DNA of 64,000 nucleotides from Neodiprion pinetum (GCF_021155775.2 NC_060235.2:2159501-2223500); one strand, 5' to 3'. Numbered from the stretch's first letter, positions 23,901 through 36,993 are shown. The notes: generated from the letters alone by a model not told the origin. A program made the numbers and translations.

Positions 23901-25170
23901 ATCAGAAGACGCTTGAATCTATTTTGACGCTATTCAATCTACAGCTGCTCCATTGGAACTGTAACTCCTCATACACAGATATATTATTACAAGGACATTA
24001 AAGTGTTAACGATGAATAATTCAAGGGCTATTTCGACATAATTTTTATAAGTTTCAATAACATTTGAAAATTAATTATTGCATTTCATCTGTACATATTC
24101 AAAGTTCTTACGAATACAAAAATGTATTTAACGCGAGAGGGGCATCAAGTTAATATAAATAAAAAAATCCTAAATTCTAAAATTTATTATTACATTGAAC
24201 TGTACTTCCTCCGGAGGGTTAAAGGCGGGTTCTAAACATACCTTAGTTTGAGCCTAAGCTTGGTAAATCGAGAATTTTCGAACATATCTAGCGTCCAAAC
24301 AGAGTCTAATATTACACCGAAACAGACCCTATTCTACTATCTTTACAACCCTCCTTAGAAGCTCCTATACAGGGTTTAAATTAGTAGGCGTTAAATGCCG
24401 AATCTGGAATTTAGTACAACAATCGACCGTACTCTGCAACTTAAGAACAAGCCGGAATAGTTGAGTTAAAAGAAAATCCGAGTCTACCGAACCTCAGGCA
24501 ATTCCAATAACGTCGCCGACTTCCAGCCCCGTCATCGTTCGCGGTAGCAAGTCGACGCATGCCGGGTGCGTCACGGGCCGCAAGACATCCGACGATAACC
24601 GTGGTTCGAAAAGCTCAGGGGTAGATCCTCGGACCACCGGGTCGTTCCCTTTTCGCGGGCTTCCTCGTCGTCGATCGTCGTGTCCCAGGTGCCTCGAGAA
24701 ATAATCACTTCAGTGGCTGTCGACCAAAGACATCCCACTCAAGTTCCCCCCGACGCCGTCGCCGCCGTCGCCGCGGGGCGACGGGCAGGGTAACCAACCA
24801 TCCAACCACCCCCGGGGAATCAATAACCGACAAGAGCTCGAGCCCCGAGCCCGAGGCCGACCACGAGGGTGGGGATTGCCACGCCCACGGCACGCGACCA
24901 GCACGCGACCGGGCGAAGGGATGCCAGCAACCCCTGCTCCTTCCTTACCTCGCGACGACCCGGTTCTCCCTCCCACCCTCCCACCCCCGGGACTGTCGTC
25001 TGTCCTATGACAGGGATGATTGTACCTGCAGGATAATTCTGGTTCCGTTACATCCTTTTCGTTGGAGAAATATTTCCGCTTGTAAGGTAGTAAAGGGTGG
25101 TGGTTTCAGAGTCAAAAATTAACAATTTTATTTACCAGCTATATGATTACCAGATATTGTAATTGACAAG
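18908..25170. other. Non-coding stretch, probable intron or intergenic
   Basis: No supported gene on either strand. It contains TA dinucleotide runs at 20277-20319 and 20945-20976, a purine (GA) tract at 19970-20060, a G13 run near 23081, and GC-rich patches at 22.77-22.88 kb and 24.50-25.00 kb that have many CpG but no start-plus-donor of good quality. ORFs of 60-105 codons here are low complexity or arise from the simple repeats. Confidence 0.5.
20277..20319. repeat. TA microsatellite
   Basis: Near-perfect (TA)n with two G interruptions, followed by a T14 run. A second (TA)n of about 32 bp lies at 20945-20976. Confidence 0.9.
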
Positions 25171-25607
25171 TTACAATGGTCAACAAAATTTTTCAACAAG
25201 GAAGGTGCTTGCTAATTTTTAAATACTTGTAATCGAACCTCGTCATAAAATCATATTTTTTTTTATTAGAACGGGTCTAGTTTTTTTTGTTACACCTACT
25301 GTACCAGTAAAATTGAATCGTTTATCGTTTTGAATTACCTTTTTTGGTTCAGGGTGTTTTTATTTTCTTTGTTATTTATTGTAAATACCAGTTGATTAGT
25401 TACAATAAATAACAAAACACTCTGTATGAAAAAATGCAAGTCGAAACGATAAACATTCAATTTTACTGGTACTAGTTATACGTGACACAAAAAATAGACC
25501 TGATCGAATCGAAATAAATATATTATTAATATGAAGGTAGATGGCTATTTGAAAATTAGTAAGCACTTTTCTTGTTACAAAAATTTTGACGATCGGTGTA
25601 CTGTAAC
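25171..25607. mobile_element. Foldback (long-palindrome) element, about 440 bp
   Basis: The two halves are inverted copies of each other. GTACCAGTAAAATTGAATCG near 25303 pairs with ATTCAATTTTACTGGTAC near 25458. AGGTGCTTGCTAATTTTTAA near 25203 pairs with AAAATTAGTAAGCACTTTT near 25553. The centre is TTATTTATTGTAA ... TTACAATAAATAA around 25394. Arms are about 215 bp with mismatches. No ORF. Most likely a snap-back MITE. Confidence 0.75.
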
Positions 25608-26502
25608 ACTGACATATATAACCTAATTTTCGTTCGTAAAATCTGTATTTTTTGAAATACTAAAAAAATTACGTCGCAATAAAACTATTCGTATATAAAA
25701 TATTCCAACATCAATTCTATTACACTAAACCTTGTTCTTAACATAACCAGTTCAAAGTTTTCACATTACACATAAAAAGTGAATTTTTGTTGATCAGTGT
25801 TACAACTGTCCAACCACGTCAACTAAATTTTTTTCTATGGTTACAAGCCAAAAATTAGTTTTGCAACAACGAGTGAACGGCAATTACAAGAAAATGTTGG
25901 ACATGCAATTACAAACGTTCGGTGTGATTATAGTGGTCAATGTCCTATTCAGAACCGTATTTTACCTTTATAGTTAAAAATGATGATCTTATACAGTAAA
26001 GGACTGTACAGTAACCAAAAGTATAAATTGTTCTCATCGCGGTACATCAAAACGAAGTATCTCTCAGAGTACCTTCCACCAGTCTTCCGTAAGCTCTGTT
26101 CACGGTTCCAAAAAATCGTCTGGTACTACGATGTAATCTCGAAAACGAGACTCGTAATATAACTAATCTCTGCGCAATTACCGATCATGGAATACTCGAT
26201 TTTCATCTTCTAATTGTTATAGACAAGAGATGGTTACACACGTACTCCTGATGATTTATAGTATGTACCTATACTTTATACCCAACCAGTTTATTTCCCT
26301 GTATCTGTACTTTTTCTACCATTTACACCCTGCGGTAGGTCTGTTGTGTATCAACGTCGAGGGCGTGTGGCATGTATACGTATAGGGCATTCTACGCCAG
26401 CTCAACCAACATCAAATTTTTCTCTGCAGATTCGTTTTATTCGTGTTGTTTTTGCAAAACGAAATGTCTTTGGTCGTTATTTAAAAATTTGAAAAAATTC
26501 CG
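25608..26502. other. AT-rich non-coding gap between two elements
   Basis: No gene, RNA or clear repeat recognised. A 60-codon frame at 25980-26162 has no recognisable feature. Confidence 0.45.
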
Positions 26503-26877
26503 AATAATCTTACGTCAGATATAAAAATTTTCAACCCTAGACGTAGAGTGGGCCAGCTTTTCGGGTTTATTGTTTTTTCATTTTTTTTTTTTTTTTTTTT
26601 TTTGGAAGAAAGATTAAAAACAATCAGAAGGAAGAGTCAGTTTATCATGAGCGGTTGCTGAAACGTTTTTTTTTTTTTTTCATTATATGTAACACCGGAT
26701 ATTTGAGAATTTTGACAGATTCTAACAAACTATTCAGTTCTTTGCAATTTTTTTAAAACTGAGAAAAAAAATCTGTAAGAATTCTTAAAACCCTGGCTTG
26801 CGTATGAAAATATTTGAACAGCGGCCCACACGGGTTCTAAAGGCTTGAAAATTTTCATATCCGACAAAAGATTATTG
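26503..26877. mobile_element. Short element with ~50-bp terminal inverted repeats
   Basis: The left end (AATAATCTTACGTCAGATAT, then AAAAATTTTCAACCCTAGA... GTGGGCC) is inverted at the right end (GGCCCACACGGGTTC... GAAAATTTTCATATCCGAC, then AAAAGATTATT). The interior is AT-rich with long T runs and non-coding. MITE-like; superfamily not recognised. Confidence 0.6.
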
Positions 26878-27271
26878 ATAATTTTTTACATCAGAAATCA
26901 CAAGTAATAGAAATTGAGTCGAAGAAAATTCGTAAGAATTCAGAGTAACTTTTTGGAGTTGGTAAAATTGCGTAAAATTTATTTTTAAGAAAATGAAAAA
27001 CGGCGAGGGTCCGACGTTGGCTGAGTCGGCGTGGAATGCCCCGTATATACCCACGATACGTGTGCCCATTTACGTGTCGGCGCAAAGTGGTTCGCGTAAG
27101 GAAACCAGCGTCTGCAGGTGGGAAGATTGCGGTGAGGCCGGATGGCGCGTGCCAGACTCGCGCGCGCAGACACCGATCGATCCGAGTCGCAACCCTCAAA
27201 CCCCTCGCGAGGACGGAAGTTCCGACTCCTTCGTTCCCCTCGCGGCGCTCGTTCGGATCCCGAGTGGCCTA

Positions 27272-27897
27272 TTAACCCTTTGAGTCGCACGTCGTTGGGC
27301 CGATAGTCAACTTTTATAACGAGACGGTATTGCACGGTGTTTGGTGTCGGAAATCGAATGTCAAAAATTCAAGATGTCGGACGAAAATTTGAAATTTGAT
27401 CGAATGTTTGTCGAAAAATTGTATGCAGGGGTTTTCGGGCTCGCTGAATGGATTCGTCGTATTGAATTTTCAAAATCTGATTTCAGATTCGTAATCAGCG
27501 ACCCCGAAAACTCTTGGGCTGAGTTTTTTCATCGGATTCGATCGAATTCGACACTTTCATCCGCCATATTGAATTTTTTAAATCCGATTTTAGATTCGCA
27601 ATCAGCGATCCCGAAAACTTGTATTTTATGTAAAACATGCGTACGCGTAGAGCGGTAACTTTCTCGGAAATGAAATATTCCTTCAATTTTCATGATTTCT
27701 TTCAACCAATTTGTTTCTAACAATAATAATTTACATTGTATCGTAATAATTACTAGCAAGTATTGAAAACTTATCGGTATACTGTCAGAAATAGCAAAAA
27801 ACCGCCAAGAAATATGTTGAAAAGTTCTCTGAATGTACAAAAAAATGGATACAAAATAGGTGGTAAGAATACTTACCGCTATGACTGAAAGGGTTAA
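27272..27897. mobile_element. piggyBac-like MITE, copy 2 (intact TTAA flanks)
   Basis: 626 bp bounded by TTAACCCTTTGAGTCGCA on the left and TATGACTGAAAGGGTTAA on the right: TTAA at both ends plus an imperfect inverted repeat CCCTTTNAGTC. TTAA target duplication and CCC-starting ends are characteristic of the piggyBac superfamily. No transposase frame, so non-autonomous. It contains the same internal module array as the copy at 18266. Confidence 0.75.
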
Positions 27898-28288
27898 CTG
27901 GTTGATGTTGATGAACATTTCTTATAATGGACGAAAATCTAAAGAAACCGAATTTTCCGCACAACTGACTGCAGTTTTTCCAAATTATTTGGTTCCACGA
28001 TTCGATTTGCTTCTGAACTACACGATCTTCATGTGAAAGAAATCGAAGGACGGAATTGTAGAAACGTTGTGTCTTCTCACAGATACCTGCAGCGGAAGAT
28101 CTGCAAGCTATCGGTGATAACTTCCGTCGCAATAAACAGATCGAGGCTCGCACAGCACACATACGCTTTCTGTCTCTTCATATCTGTCTCTCTCGAGAAT
28201 CTAATATCCGATGGTGAAAAGTAGGTTGCGAGAAGATTCATAAATCTGTCAAGAGAGGTGCGCAACACGGAGTGGTGAGCTAAGAGAG

Positions 28289-28353
28289 AGAAGAAGAAGA
28301 AGAAGAAGAAGAAGAAGAAGAAGAAGAAGAAGAAGAAGAAGAAGAAGAAGAAG
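28289..28353. repeat. GAA microsatellite
   Basis: About 21 uninterrupted AAG/GAA units followed by GGA-interrupted units. It generates artificial poly-Leu and poly-Phe frames on the minus strand. Confidence 0.95.
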
Positions 28354-29261
28354 GAGAAGAAGGAGAAAAACGGGCCGAGACGGGCGGAATGGGGCGGTTG
28401 GTTCAAGGTATAAGGCCGAGGCGAATAGAATAGATAGATGTATAGATAGGGAGGCAGAAAAAGCGTTTCGCAAGTGCCGCGAAAAAGGTGGAGGGGGGGG
28501 ATGAAAAATAAACGAGTGAATTTAGCCTGACGTTATACATACGAAGAGTAATGTCGCAGTTATTCCGCGTATATCACATCGAAAAATATTACGATACAAA
28601 CACGCACCGTCGTTATTCATTTGGTTCATTTATTCTCCTTAATTTCTCATAATTTCATAGTATAATAATTACGAATGATATTTTCTAGATTCTGATTTAT
28701 ATTATCCGAACCTTCTAATTGCAGTGATCGAAGTACGGAATTTTCTTTTTTACGGTTAATGCAGAGGATAATTGTCTGCCTTTAAGGGGGGGGGGGGGCC
28801 AAAAACTCAAAATTCGACAACGTAATTTATGGACGTTCCCTAAAAATCGTGTTGATCGGTGTTAATTAATATTATCTGAGATGAAAACTACGCAGATTCT
28901 TAATTCCTGGTGCAAGTCAGACTGACAATAAGCACACGGACGCGTCGCCGCACGTGGGCATGAAAATATACAGGCAGGAGTAACGAGTCGAGGAAACCGA
29001 AAAAACCTTTTAAAGTAATATGGTCGGGGCCATAACTTCGCATAAGCAGTACCTTCGGGCGGGGAGGGGGGGGGGGGGGAGGAAGTGCGATGCCATGTTT
29101 GGAAAAGGTTGATTTGTTCGCCCCTTCAGATCGCTGGTATAATATTATACCGTTGTTCGTTCGTCGCGGATGAGACGTCTGTGTCTCCTGTACACGACCT
29201 CCGGTACCTTCGTCTGCAGGGTTCTGGCATATGTGTATTAGATTTATAGGAAGCAACCCTT

Positions 29262-29300
29262 TTTCATTTCATTTCATTTCATTTCATTTCATTTCATTTC
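29262..29300. repeat. ATTTC pentanucleotide microsatellite
   Basis: About seven tandem ATTTC units, continuing as degenerate TTCG/TTCC repeats to about 29318. Confidence 0.9.
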
Positions 29301-29647
29301 GCTTCGTTCCATTCCATTATATTCGCCGCTCGCCGCAGTTTCATTCCACCCCGTTTCACCACCCCGCAATGGTTAGGCTGGACCCGCGGATTTGCTCTGC
29401 GGGTTATCTTCCGAGTTGCGGCCGTTAGTTAGCCTTGCACTCCGATTTTTATACACATCGCCACGGTTCTTTTCACGCGCACACCAACGTCCGGGCTTCG
29501 TTATTAATATAGTAGTATATGGATTTCGCGTGTTTCCGTTTAATGCCGTTCGGCCAATTAAAAAAGATGGATATTTACGCCCCTGCAGTCCTTTTCTCAC
29601 CTACTCGCGATTTTGATGTGCTTTTATATGCGCATACGTATAACACG

Positions 29648-30062
29648 GTCAAAAGGGGCGGGTTTGAAATTCCGAAAGTGCAAAATTTTCGAATTTTTTT
29701 CGTGCCGAAACTTGAAGTAAAGAAATCAAACTTTAACGAAACATCAAAGTTTCGAATGGTCCGAAAACCGACGATCAAAGTTCCGGAAGGACGAAATGCC
29801 GAAAGGGCGTGACCCCGACAGGTAAAAGTTCCGAAAGTGTGAAAGAGAAAACACTTCAAAATCCGAACATCGAAATTCAGTATGATCCAAGATTTTCTAG
29901 TAACTAGAATTTTCGGAATCTTGCATTTCGGAATTTTGAACCGTCGGATTTCCGACGACTTGAAACTTTGTTGTTTCTTCAGAGTTTGTTTTCTTCACTC
30001 AAGTTTTGCCACCAAATAATTCAGAATTAGGCGCTTTCGGAACTTTAACCTCGCCCCTGTCA
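29648..30062. mobile_element. MITE-like element with GTTCCGAAAG subterminal repeats
   Basis: The left end (GGTCAAAAGGGGCGGG...AAATTCCGAAAGTGC) is the inverted counterpart of the right end (GCGCTTTCGGAACTTTAACC...CGCCCCTGTCA). The motif (A)AGTTCCGAAAG recurs several times inside, including an internal ACAGGTAAAAGTTCCGAAAG near 29818, suggesting a nested or multiplied terminal module. Non-coding. Confidence 0.55.
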
Positions 30063-32293
30063 GAGTGGAAATATCTACTCTACATCCCGTTCTAGCCATG
30101 AAATTTTCGAGTCAAGTTAAAAAACTTTTGTCCTCCAAAGTACGCAATCAGGTTTTTATCATCGTTAAACAGTCGAGATATTCTTTGTACACGATGGCAC
30201 GGTTCGACCTGTAAGCATCGAAAAAAAAGAAAAAGAAAAAGGAAATAAAAATAATACCTCATTCTCCGTGAGAAGAATAAACGCTAAGTCGATGTAGAAA
30301 TTCTATCTTCGAAATGAAAGGTAATACAGCTAAGGATACATAGAACGCGGGGTGGATGTAGAGGGTGGTAAATGCGGTGTAAGCAGGTATCTAGCGTGCA
30401 GTTGAGATCGCCCGAACGAAGCGTTACGGCTGATCGTAAAAGACAAGGTACCGTAAAACGGGAGAAATTAAAAGTTTGAAACTCGGCTACAGGACGTATA
30501 CCTGTAAGGATTCTGCAATATTAAAAGCGAAATGAAACGAGTGCCGAGTTGCGCGCGAGGCGTTTTCTCCAATAAATGCGAATTCCTCGATACGTGATAT
30601 ATACGTTTTTCTCGATATTTCGGCAAGGCGGTTTCAACCTCTGTGCCTGCTGCATTTGACGTCTTTCTCGCAGCGGGAACGACGTGAGTTGGCTCCGGTA
30701 ACGGGCGGTTTTTTCTCATGTTCACCTCCTTCTTCTTCGTCTTTGGATCAGTCGGTATTCAGCGCACACCCGATATAAACGTCGTCATTAGTGCCGGTCT
30801 CTCCGCGTTCTTATTCGCCATTGCTGTATTATACTCGATGCTCTCCGCTTCTGCGGTGCCTCATGAAATAAGGATTCAGCGAAAAAATCTCTGCCGATTC
30901 TTCGTTCGTCCTCCGGTGGCCCCCGGATTAAATTTTCAATTCACTTCTTAACCCCGGCTCCTGCGACGGCCAATTTCTCGGGATTGATTCGTCAGACATC
31001 ACGGCTCATTGTCAGTTCTAACATGCGAAATTAATTACCAGAAGGTACAGAGTGCACTGGATTTGGTCATCTTACGGTACCAGCAATTTTGCCCATCGTT
31101 TGATCCACTTGTGGACATATTCATTACGTGTTATTGGAGGTTGTGTCCACAAGCAGTACAGAGATGCTTTCGATCTACCTATGCAAACATTAATTTTTCA
31201 AACCACAGTACCGTGACTCTGTTTAATTCAATTATAGCTTTTCGATACGTTTTGCTGCTTGTGTAATTTGAAAAATTTATTATCAGTGCAAGCGGAGCGC
31301 TTGGACCGATTGATTCCAGTGGTATTGAAACTTCGGTATAAACGAGCTTGCTTAAACTTGGATTGTATGATCGTGAATTGCGTGACTGAAGATATCAATA
31401 GCCGAAAGATTGAGAGATCCAGAATTTCATGAAGGTGCATTTTGTGCAGTGCAGTGATTTAGAAAGGTGCATCCGCCTTGTATAATATTGATACAAGTTT
31501 GCTTCTTTAACCTAATCTCGATGAGCCGAAGGGACGCCTTTCGAAAATGAGAAATCAATCAAACCTGGCGTTTATCACGATGATACGCCGTGGACTGCAG
31601 CAGACTTGTACAAATTTCTCTTGTACGTGTACCGGCGACCCTCAATTTATGAGCTTTTCGAGTTTGGACAACGTAAAGGCAAACAGACAGTCCTAGGCAG
31701 CCAATTACCGAGGGTCGACGATCGTATTTATTTTCGACTCTCGAGCTCCCCCAGCTTCGTTTTCACCCCAAAAGGACTTTCGACCTCGACTCTTGGCTAG
31801 GCGAATCGGAGTGAAAATAGCCGGATAGGTGGCTAGTTTTTTGATTTTACGTTAATCTTGAAGTTGGCGGAGGCGACGGGGTGAAACTGCGATCTATGGA
31901 AATAAAGGAATACCTCTGAGCGTATACACGTCGTGCGATATTTAATTAGCGGATCCTGTAGAATTGTGGATTTATCAAATTTCCTTGATTTATCCCCAGA
32001 CATTATCCGGTTCTCCAACTTTATATTTACACAAGCACAAGCTCCTCAGATTGAGAGGCTCTCTTGAAACTTTCCAAACTCCCCTCCGTCCCCTCTACAC
32101 CCTCGCCACTTTCCGCAGTTCCCATCTGCAGCCCCGGGACGAAGTTGCTCTTCAGAATTCGCTCTCCTCTCCACCCTCGCTGCGGATCAATACTTGGAAA
32201 ATAACAAAAGTAAATAAGTTTCAAACGAATGACAAATATGCATTATTCTACCCAGGTCTCGTAAATCATCAATATCCGTATAGATAGTTCAAA

Positions 32294-32316
32294 CTGCTGC
32301 TGCTGCTGCTGCTGCT
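32294..32316. repeat. TGC microsatellite
   Basis: About seven tandem TGC units; non-coding context. Confidence 0.9.
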
Positions 32317-35300
32317 ACTGGAATGCTAGACGATTGCAGCGAGCTTCATCCCCACTTCTATTCGGCAATTCGCTCACCGAACAAATTAATCTCGAATTTA
32401 TCGATCTCTCCCTGCTTCCTCTACGCACTGATGGAATTCTTTTTTGCCCCATTCGAAGAAACCGCCATCCATCCGTTACAGAGCGAATAAAATTATCCCC
32501 ACATCCATCTTCTTGCAATATTGTCACAATATTTTCACATCGGGTCATTCCCATGATCGCAATTTTAGGTGAGCTTAGAGAGCGAGGTTTCCGAATTGAT
32601 TTTTATTTCCTGTTGATAATTGCATTCCTCTCTACAGGTATATATATATACATTATACATGTATATATGTATAGGGTTTACGTTGAAAAGAAAACTCGGT
32701 GAAATTTCATCGCGGGGAGGAAAAAAATAAAGCGTTGGAATCCAGATTCTCTCCTCGGGTGAATTATTCAAAAGGTACGAAGTAAATGAATAATATATTT
32801 GCTCTCGTGTATGGAAGGGATGGGGGTCTGTTACCTACTTACGTAAAACCATACCATATCACATATGTGTATTGCATCTGTAACCGAGTCTGGTAAAAGC
32901 ATAGTTAAAGCTGTCTTGGTATCGCTGGTAATAATTACATCGGTAAAAAGACGTCACTTCTGAATATTTTTCAAAGCCTGCAGTGCGCGTAGCTGGACTA
33001 GATTTCATCGATCAGCGTCTGTAACGTGACTGGAAAAAAGTTGAAAGCAATATAGCGTATGTTGAACAAAAGTTGCAACGTATCGTTATACGTGTAGCTG
33101 TGCTGCAACTCTTTTCGTAAACACATAAATTTTCGCCATCGTTCAATCCGAGCCAACTCTGCTGACCTCGCAGCATTCGCAATTCCCCGACATCCAACAG
33201 AGTTGTCTATCTACGACATAACCGTATAACTCATACCGTGACGGTTTCATATGGAAAAAGTTTCTCGACCATTTTCTCGAGGGTAAACCTATCCCGGTGT
33301 TGTTAAAAGTCTTGGTAGTGATCCTAGCGATCTCGTATAAATTTCAAAATCATCGATATCGAAAACACGACAAAAATCGATCGATTGATCTTCGAAACGC
33401 AAAGAACGTGGATCGGCATATGGCAATGTACGAGTCGCCATCATTGTAACACCTTTCGCGTATTATCAGCACAACTCATACGTAAAAGCTAAGTCACTGT
33501 CAAAAAAACAAAAAAAAAAAAACACAGAATTATAATAAATGAAATACAGAGAGAGGATTTTAAATTCTAATAAGAACAGAAAGGCGAAAGACACTTTGTA
33601 CTACAAAACTTGAACGTTAGACATTTGAAAACAATTAATAAATTGCTGTGCGATGATAAGCGTATGTTTGGAGGGACGAACAATTTTGTTAAATAGATAA
33701 TTGCGTATAACAATTCCAGATCGCATAACTCGTCAAACCGTAAATAAAGAAGGAAAAACAGTATTTCACACTGGTATATTTCATGCGAGAAAAGAAAATT
33801 GTTTTATACATAATACATGTATTTCCGTTGTTATAAATAACTAAATTAAACGGTCCGCGGGAGTCTTTCAGATTCTTGAGCTTTTCATCGTGCGTCCGCA
33901 CCCCGTTCTACTCCTGCACTCTCGTGAGGTAACCACCACTTCAAGCGATAATGATCAGGTAGCCGCGTTAGAACGCGATACCCAAAATATACGCAACCGA
34001 ATCTCTACGCCGGGTTTCGAGTTCCGGGCACGAGACCGTCAGGTGGCCGGCAGGTACCCGATGTCTTCGGCCCATCACGATATTCTCCCCGCCCGCGTTG
34101 GTGGCCGCCACCTGTTACCCAGGAGCCATTTTATACCATCAACCTTCCTCTTCGATCCTACGATAAATAGAGAGATCCCTTTTCCACGCTCTCGAAAAAA
34201 AGGTCATCGGCTATTTTTTCACACGTCTTGTGAGTGATTTATACACCTAACGGAGTTTGCGTGTACGTGTACATACATTCATTTATACATACATGCATAC
34301 CTGCGTACCTACCTACTTTCACTGTATGTACAATTAACCTGGAATGATGTCGACGGATTGATATTTTTCCTTTGTATATTTATATTCGAGTCACGGATTC
34401 TGAGATGTCATGGTAATACGAAATTATGCGGTTCTTCCTCTTTCTTCGGACCCAGATTCAGCTGCCTGATCTCGTCTTCGTATCGCGAATTCTTCGGAGG
34501 AGGACGAACCAGCCGCGCAGCTGCTTGTGCCAAGCTGTTGCAGGCTGGAAGGACTCCGCGTATTTCGTGTATAAAAGGCTGACGAAAGAAAGTTGTAAAA
34601 GGGGTTATAGTCTGGTCGGGACTTTTCAAAAATCGTTTTTTTTTTAAATTTCATTTCGTAATCTACATATATTCAAGAGCTTTTGCAATTTTGCACGCGT
34701 TTTTCTGAAAACTACGTTTTCAAAGTCGGTGAGCAAGATTTCTCGGACACGGCTGGACCGATCAGTCTCAAATTTTTACACAAGCTTTATAAATATATTT
34801 TTCACTCCTTGATCGAAGGTTTTTTCTTGCCGATAAATATTTACCATTTTACAAACAAATTAAAGCGAATATTTTTATAGAAATCGATTTTTTTCTGTAT
34901 AGCTACTTTATCGCCAAATTTGTTGCTACAATATATTCTTATGAAAATCGTGACTGATTTGATACCTGAGCTAGCACAACTATTAATTTCTTTTCTTTCA
35001 CATTCAATTAGGTTGATGAAATTTAGTGCTTTTTTCTTACTAACTTGTTACACCATTTTCAGTATTGCTGTGCTACCTATTTGTCGAAAATGAATATTTT
35101 CCACACTCGATTCTAAACTTGGCTCAACCATGTATTAGCCACTGTAGCAATTTCGTTGCTTCTCCTCTCGTAGAAGAATTAACTACTGTGAATGTTGCCA
35201 GGGCTCTAGGAAAGAGCACAACCACATCGAATCCACGTATAATCGTGAAGAATAAACTGAGCTACACAGTCGTAGCAGAAAAATTTGTCGCAACAGCTAG

Positions 35301-35921
35301 AATTTTGCAAGTTTAAGTACCGGGTTTGTTACATCGAAACGCCACTTGGCTATGCTTGCAAAATATTTGTTTTACTGTTCAGGTTTCTGCTTCGATATTT
35401 AAAATTCTCGCTGTGACATATTTACACTAAAATTTGCCGATCCAGCGAATTATTATTTTTTGTGGCAAACGCGATAGGCAAACGTAAAATATTCAATTTC
35501 TCAAAAATAGGTGGCACAGTGAAATTTAAAGAAGGGCAAATTTGTGATCGTGCTCATTAGGCTGAAAAGCTGGTTAACAGACGTCCTATAAATAGAATTC
35601 TCACGTCTTGGATTGATTCGATTAATCGAAAATTTTTCTTGCATTGTAAAATGTGCACTTATCTTGGTTACAAGTAGTTGGAAAAAAAAAAATTAAAAAC
35701 CCAACTCGAGATGGTGCTGAAATTGATAATTACCGTTATTGAATCGAACTAGTTACGTTTGACAATGTTTCATTATTAAGCAATTGGTTTTTGCATGGGC
35801 AGAAATACGCTCACCCTTTTCCTTCAACTAATTCTTTTGAATCCGTCCTTCTGGAACGATCCTCAGTAAGGCCATGTCGGTTATGCGTTTTGACATCCTT
35901 GGGATAAGGTGGACAAACGAA

Positions 35922-36012
35922 TATAAATCAGTTAGTCCAGCGCTCGACTGACTGTCCGCTATCTGATCGCTTTATCGATATTTACAAGTGTAATTTAGCC
36001 TTATAAATCATG
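35922..36012 (+). promoter_or_regulatory. Possible TATA core promoter with nearby start codon
   Basis: TATAAAT at 35922, then ACTGACTGTCC about 25-30 bp on (initiator-like), then an ATG at 36010 opening a 36-codon frame that contains a weak donor (CGGG|TATGG region). An overlapping ATG-less frame is rich in Asp/Glu (KLDDDEDDGYGDSDW). This could be another alternative first exon or chance; evidence is thin. Confidence 0.15.
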
Positions 36013-36993
36013 CAAAAACTGGTGCCCATAAATTCTGGAAGTTGGACGACGACGAGGACGACGGGTATGGCGACAGTGACTGGTTGGTGCACTTTGACGA
36101 GGAGACATGCCGATACTTAGTTATACCCTGCCTACTTGAGAGAGATCCGAACGGACCAAATTGAACCGAACCAAACCAAACCTTAACATTCGCAGGCCAC
36201 GCGCGAAATAAAATATTTACGCGATGGAATGCTGTAAGGGGTATAAAGGAGTAGCAGTTATACCCAGTCGTTCACCGGGTCCATAAAACAGAGGTGGCCT
36301 CTATGATTAAATGGCTCGTAATGGCATAAAAACCCGGCACACGGAAAAAGAGACTTCCATATTCTCCAGCGGCCGGAGAGTGAGTTGAATTTTATCTCGC
36401 TATATTATATTTGATGAGAATTCTTTCACTTGTTCCTCAAAAATTCTCCACATGCAAGCTTTCAAATTAACAGTTCTCGCAATTTGCTGCATCTACTTTT
36501 TTCCATGAATATATGTCAGATACCGACGATCAACGAGAAATAATTAGGATGAGAATAGAGAACCCAGTAATTTCAGGCTCCTATGGTAATGCTTTGTACT
36601 CTTGCCCCCTGTTCAACCCAAGGAAAGAAGGATGGCAAATAGTGTTGGACGTGTACTGCAGCTTCGAGAAAGTTCGAGTGATATTCGATCGAAGAAACAT
36701 GTCGAAAGAAGTCGATTTGTAACTTAATCTGAAAGTCATCAATTAGATCCGTAGGATGTAGGTATCTCTGAACGAGAGACTCGGCTGAAACGTATAAAGT
36801 GGTACTGAAATACGCATATATATATATATGAACGAGAAGAGCCGAGAGCAATCGGAGGGGGTGTGGAGGACGAGGAAGGCGGAGAGGGGACGAAGGACAA
36901 AGCTGAAATAATGCAATAAGAAGAAAACCCGTCTCTTCTTTGTCCCTAACGTGCAGAGCTGGGACATCATTCTTGGTTCGGTACAATTGCCGA

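Larger units (their letters stand above)
27898..29647. other. Non-coding stretch with simple repeats
   Basis: Contains the GAA and ATTTC microsatellites and G runs near 28492, 28787 and 29065. A CG-rich patch (26.99-27.27 kb) lies just left of the MITE. ORFs consisting of poly-Leu, poly-Phe or poly-Pro here are products of the repeats. Confidence 0.5.

Noticed and set aside
28077..28473. Minus-strand ORFs with long poly-Phe and poly-Leu
   Set aside because: They are translations of the GAA microsatellite in two frames.
36513..36722. 69-codon ORF starting MSDTDDQREIIRMRIENP
   Set aside because: Start looks protein-like, but there is no recognisable domain, no splice partner and no promoter evidence.
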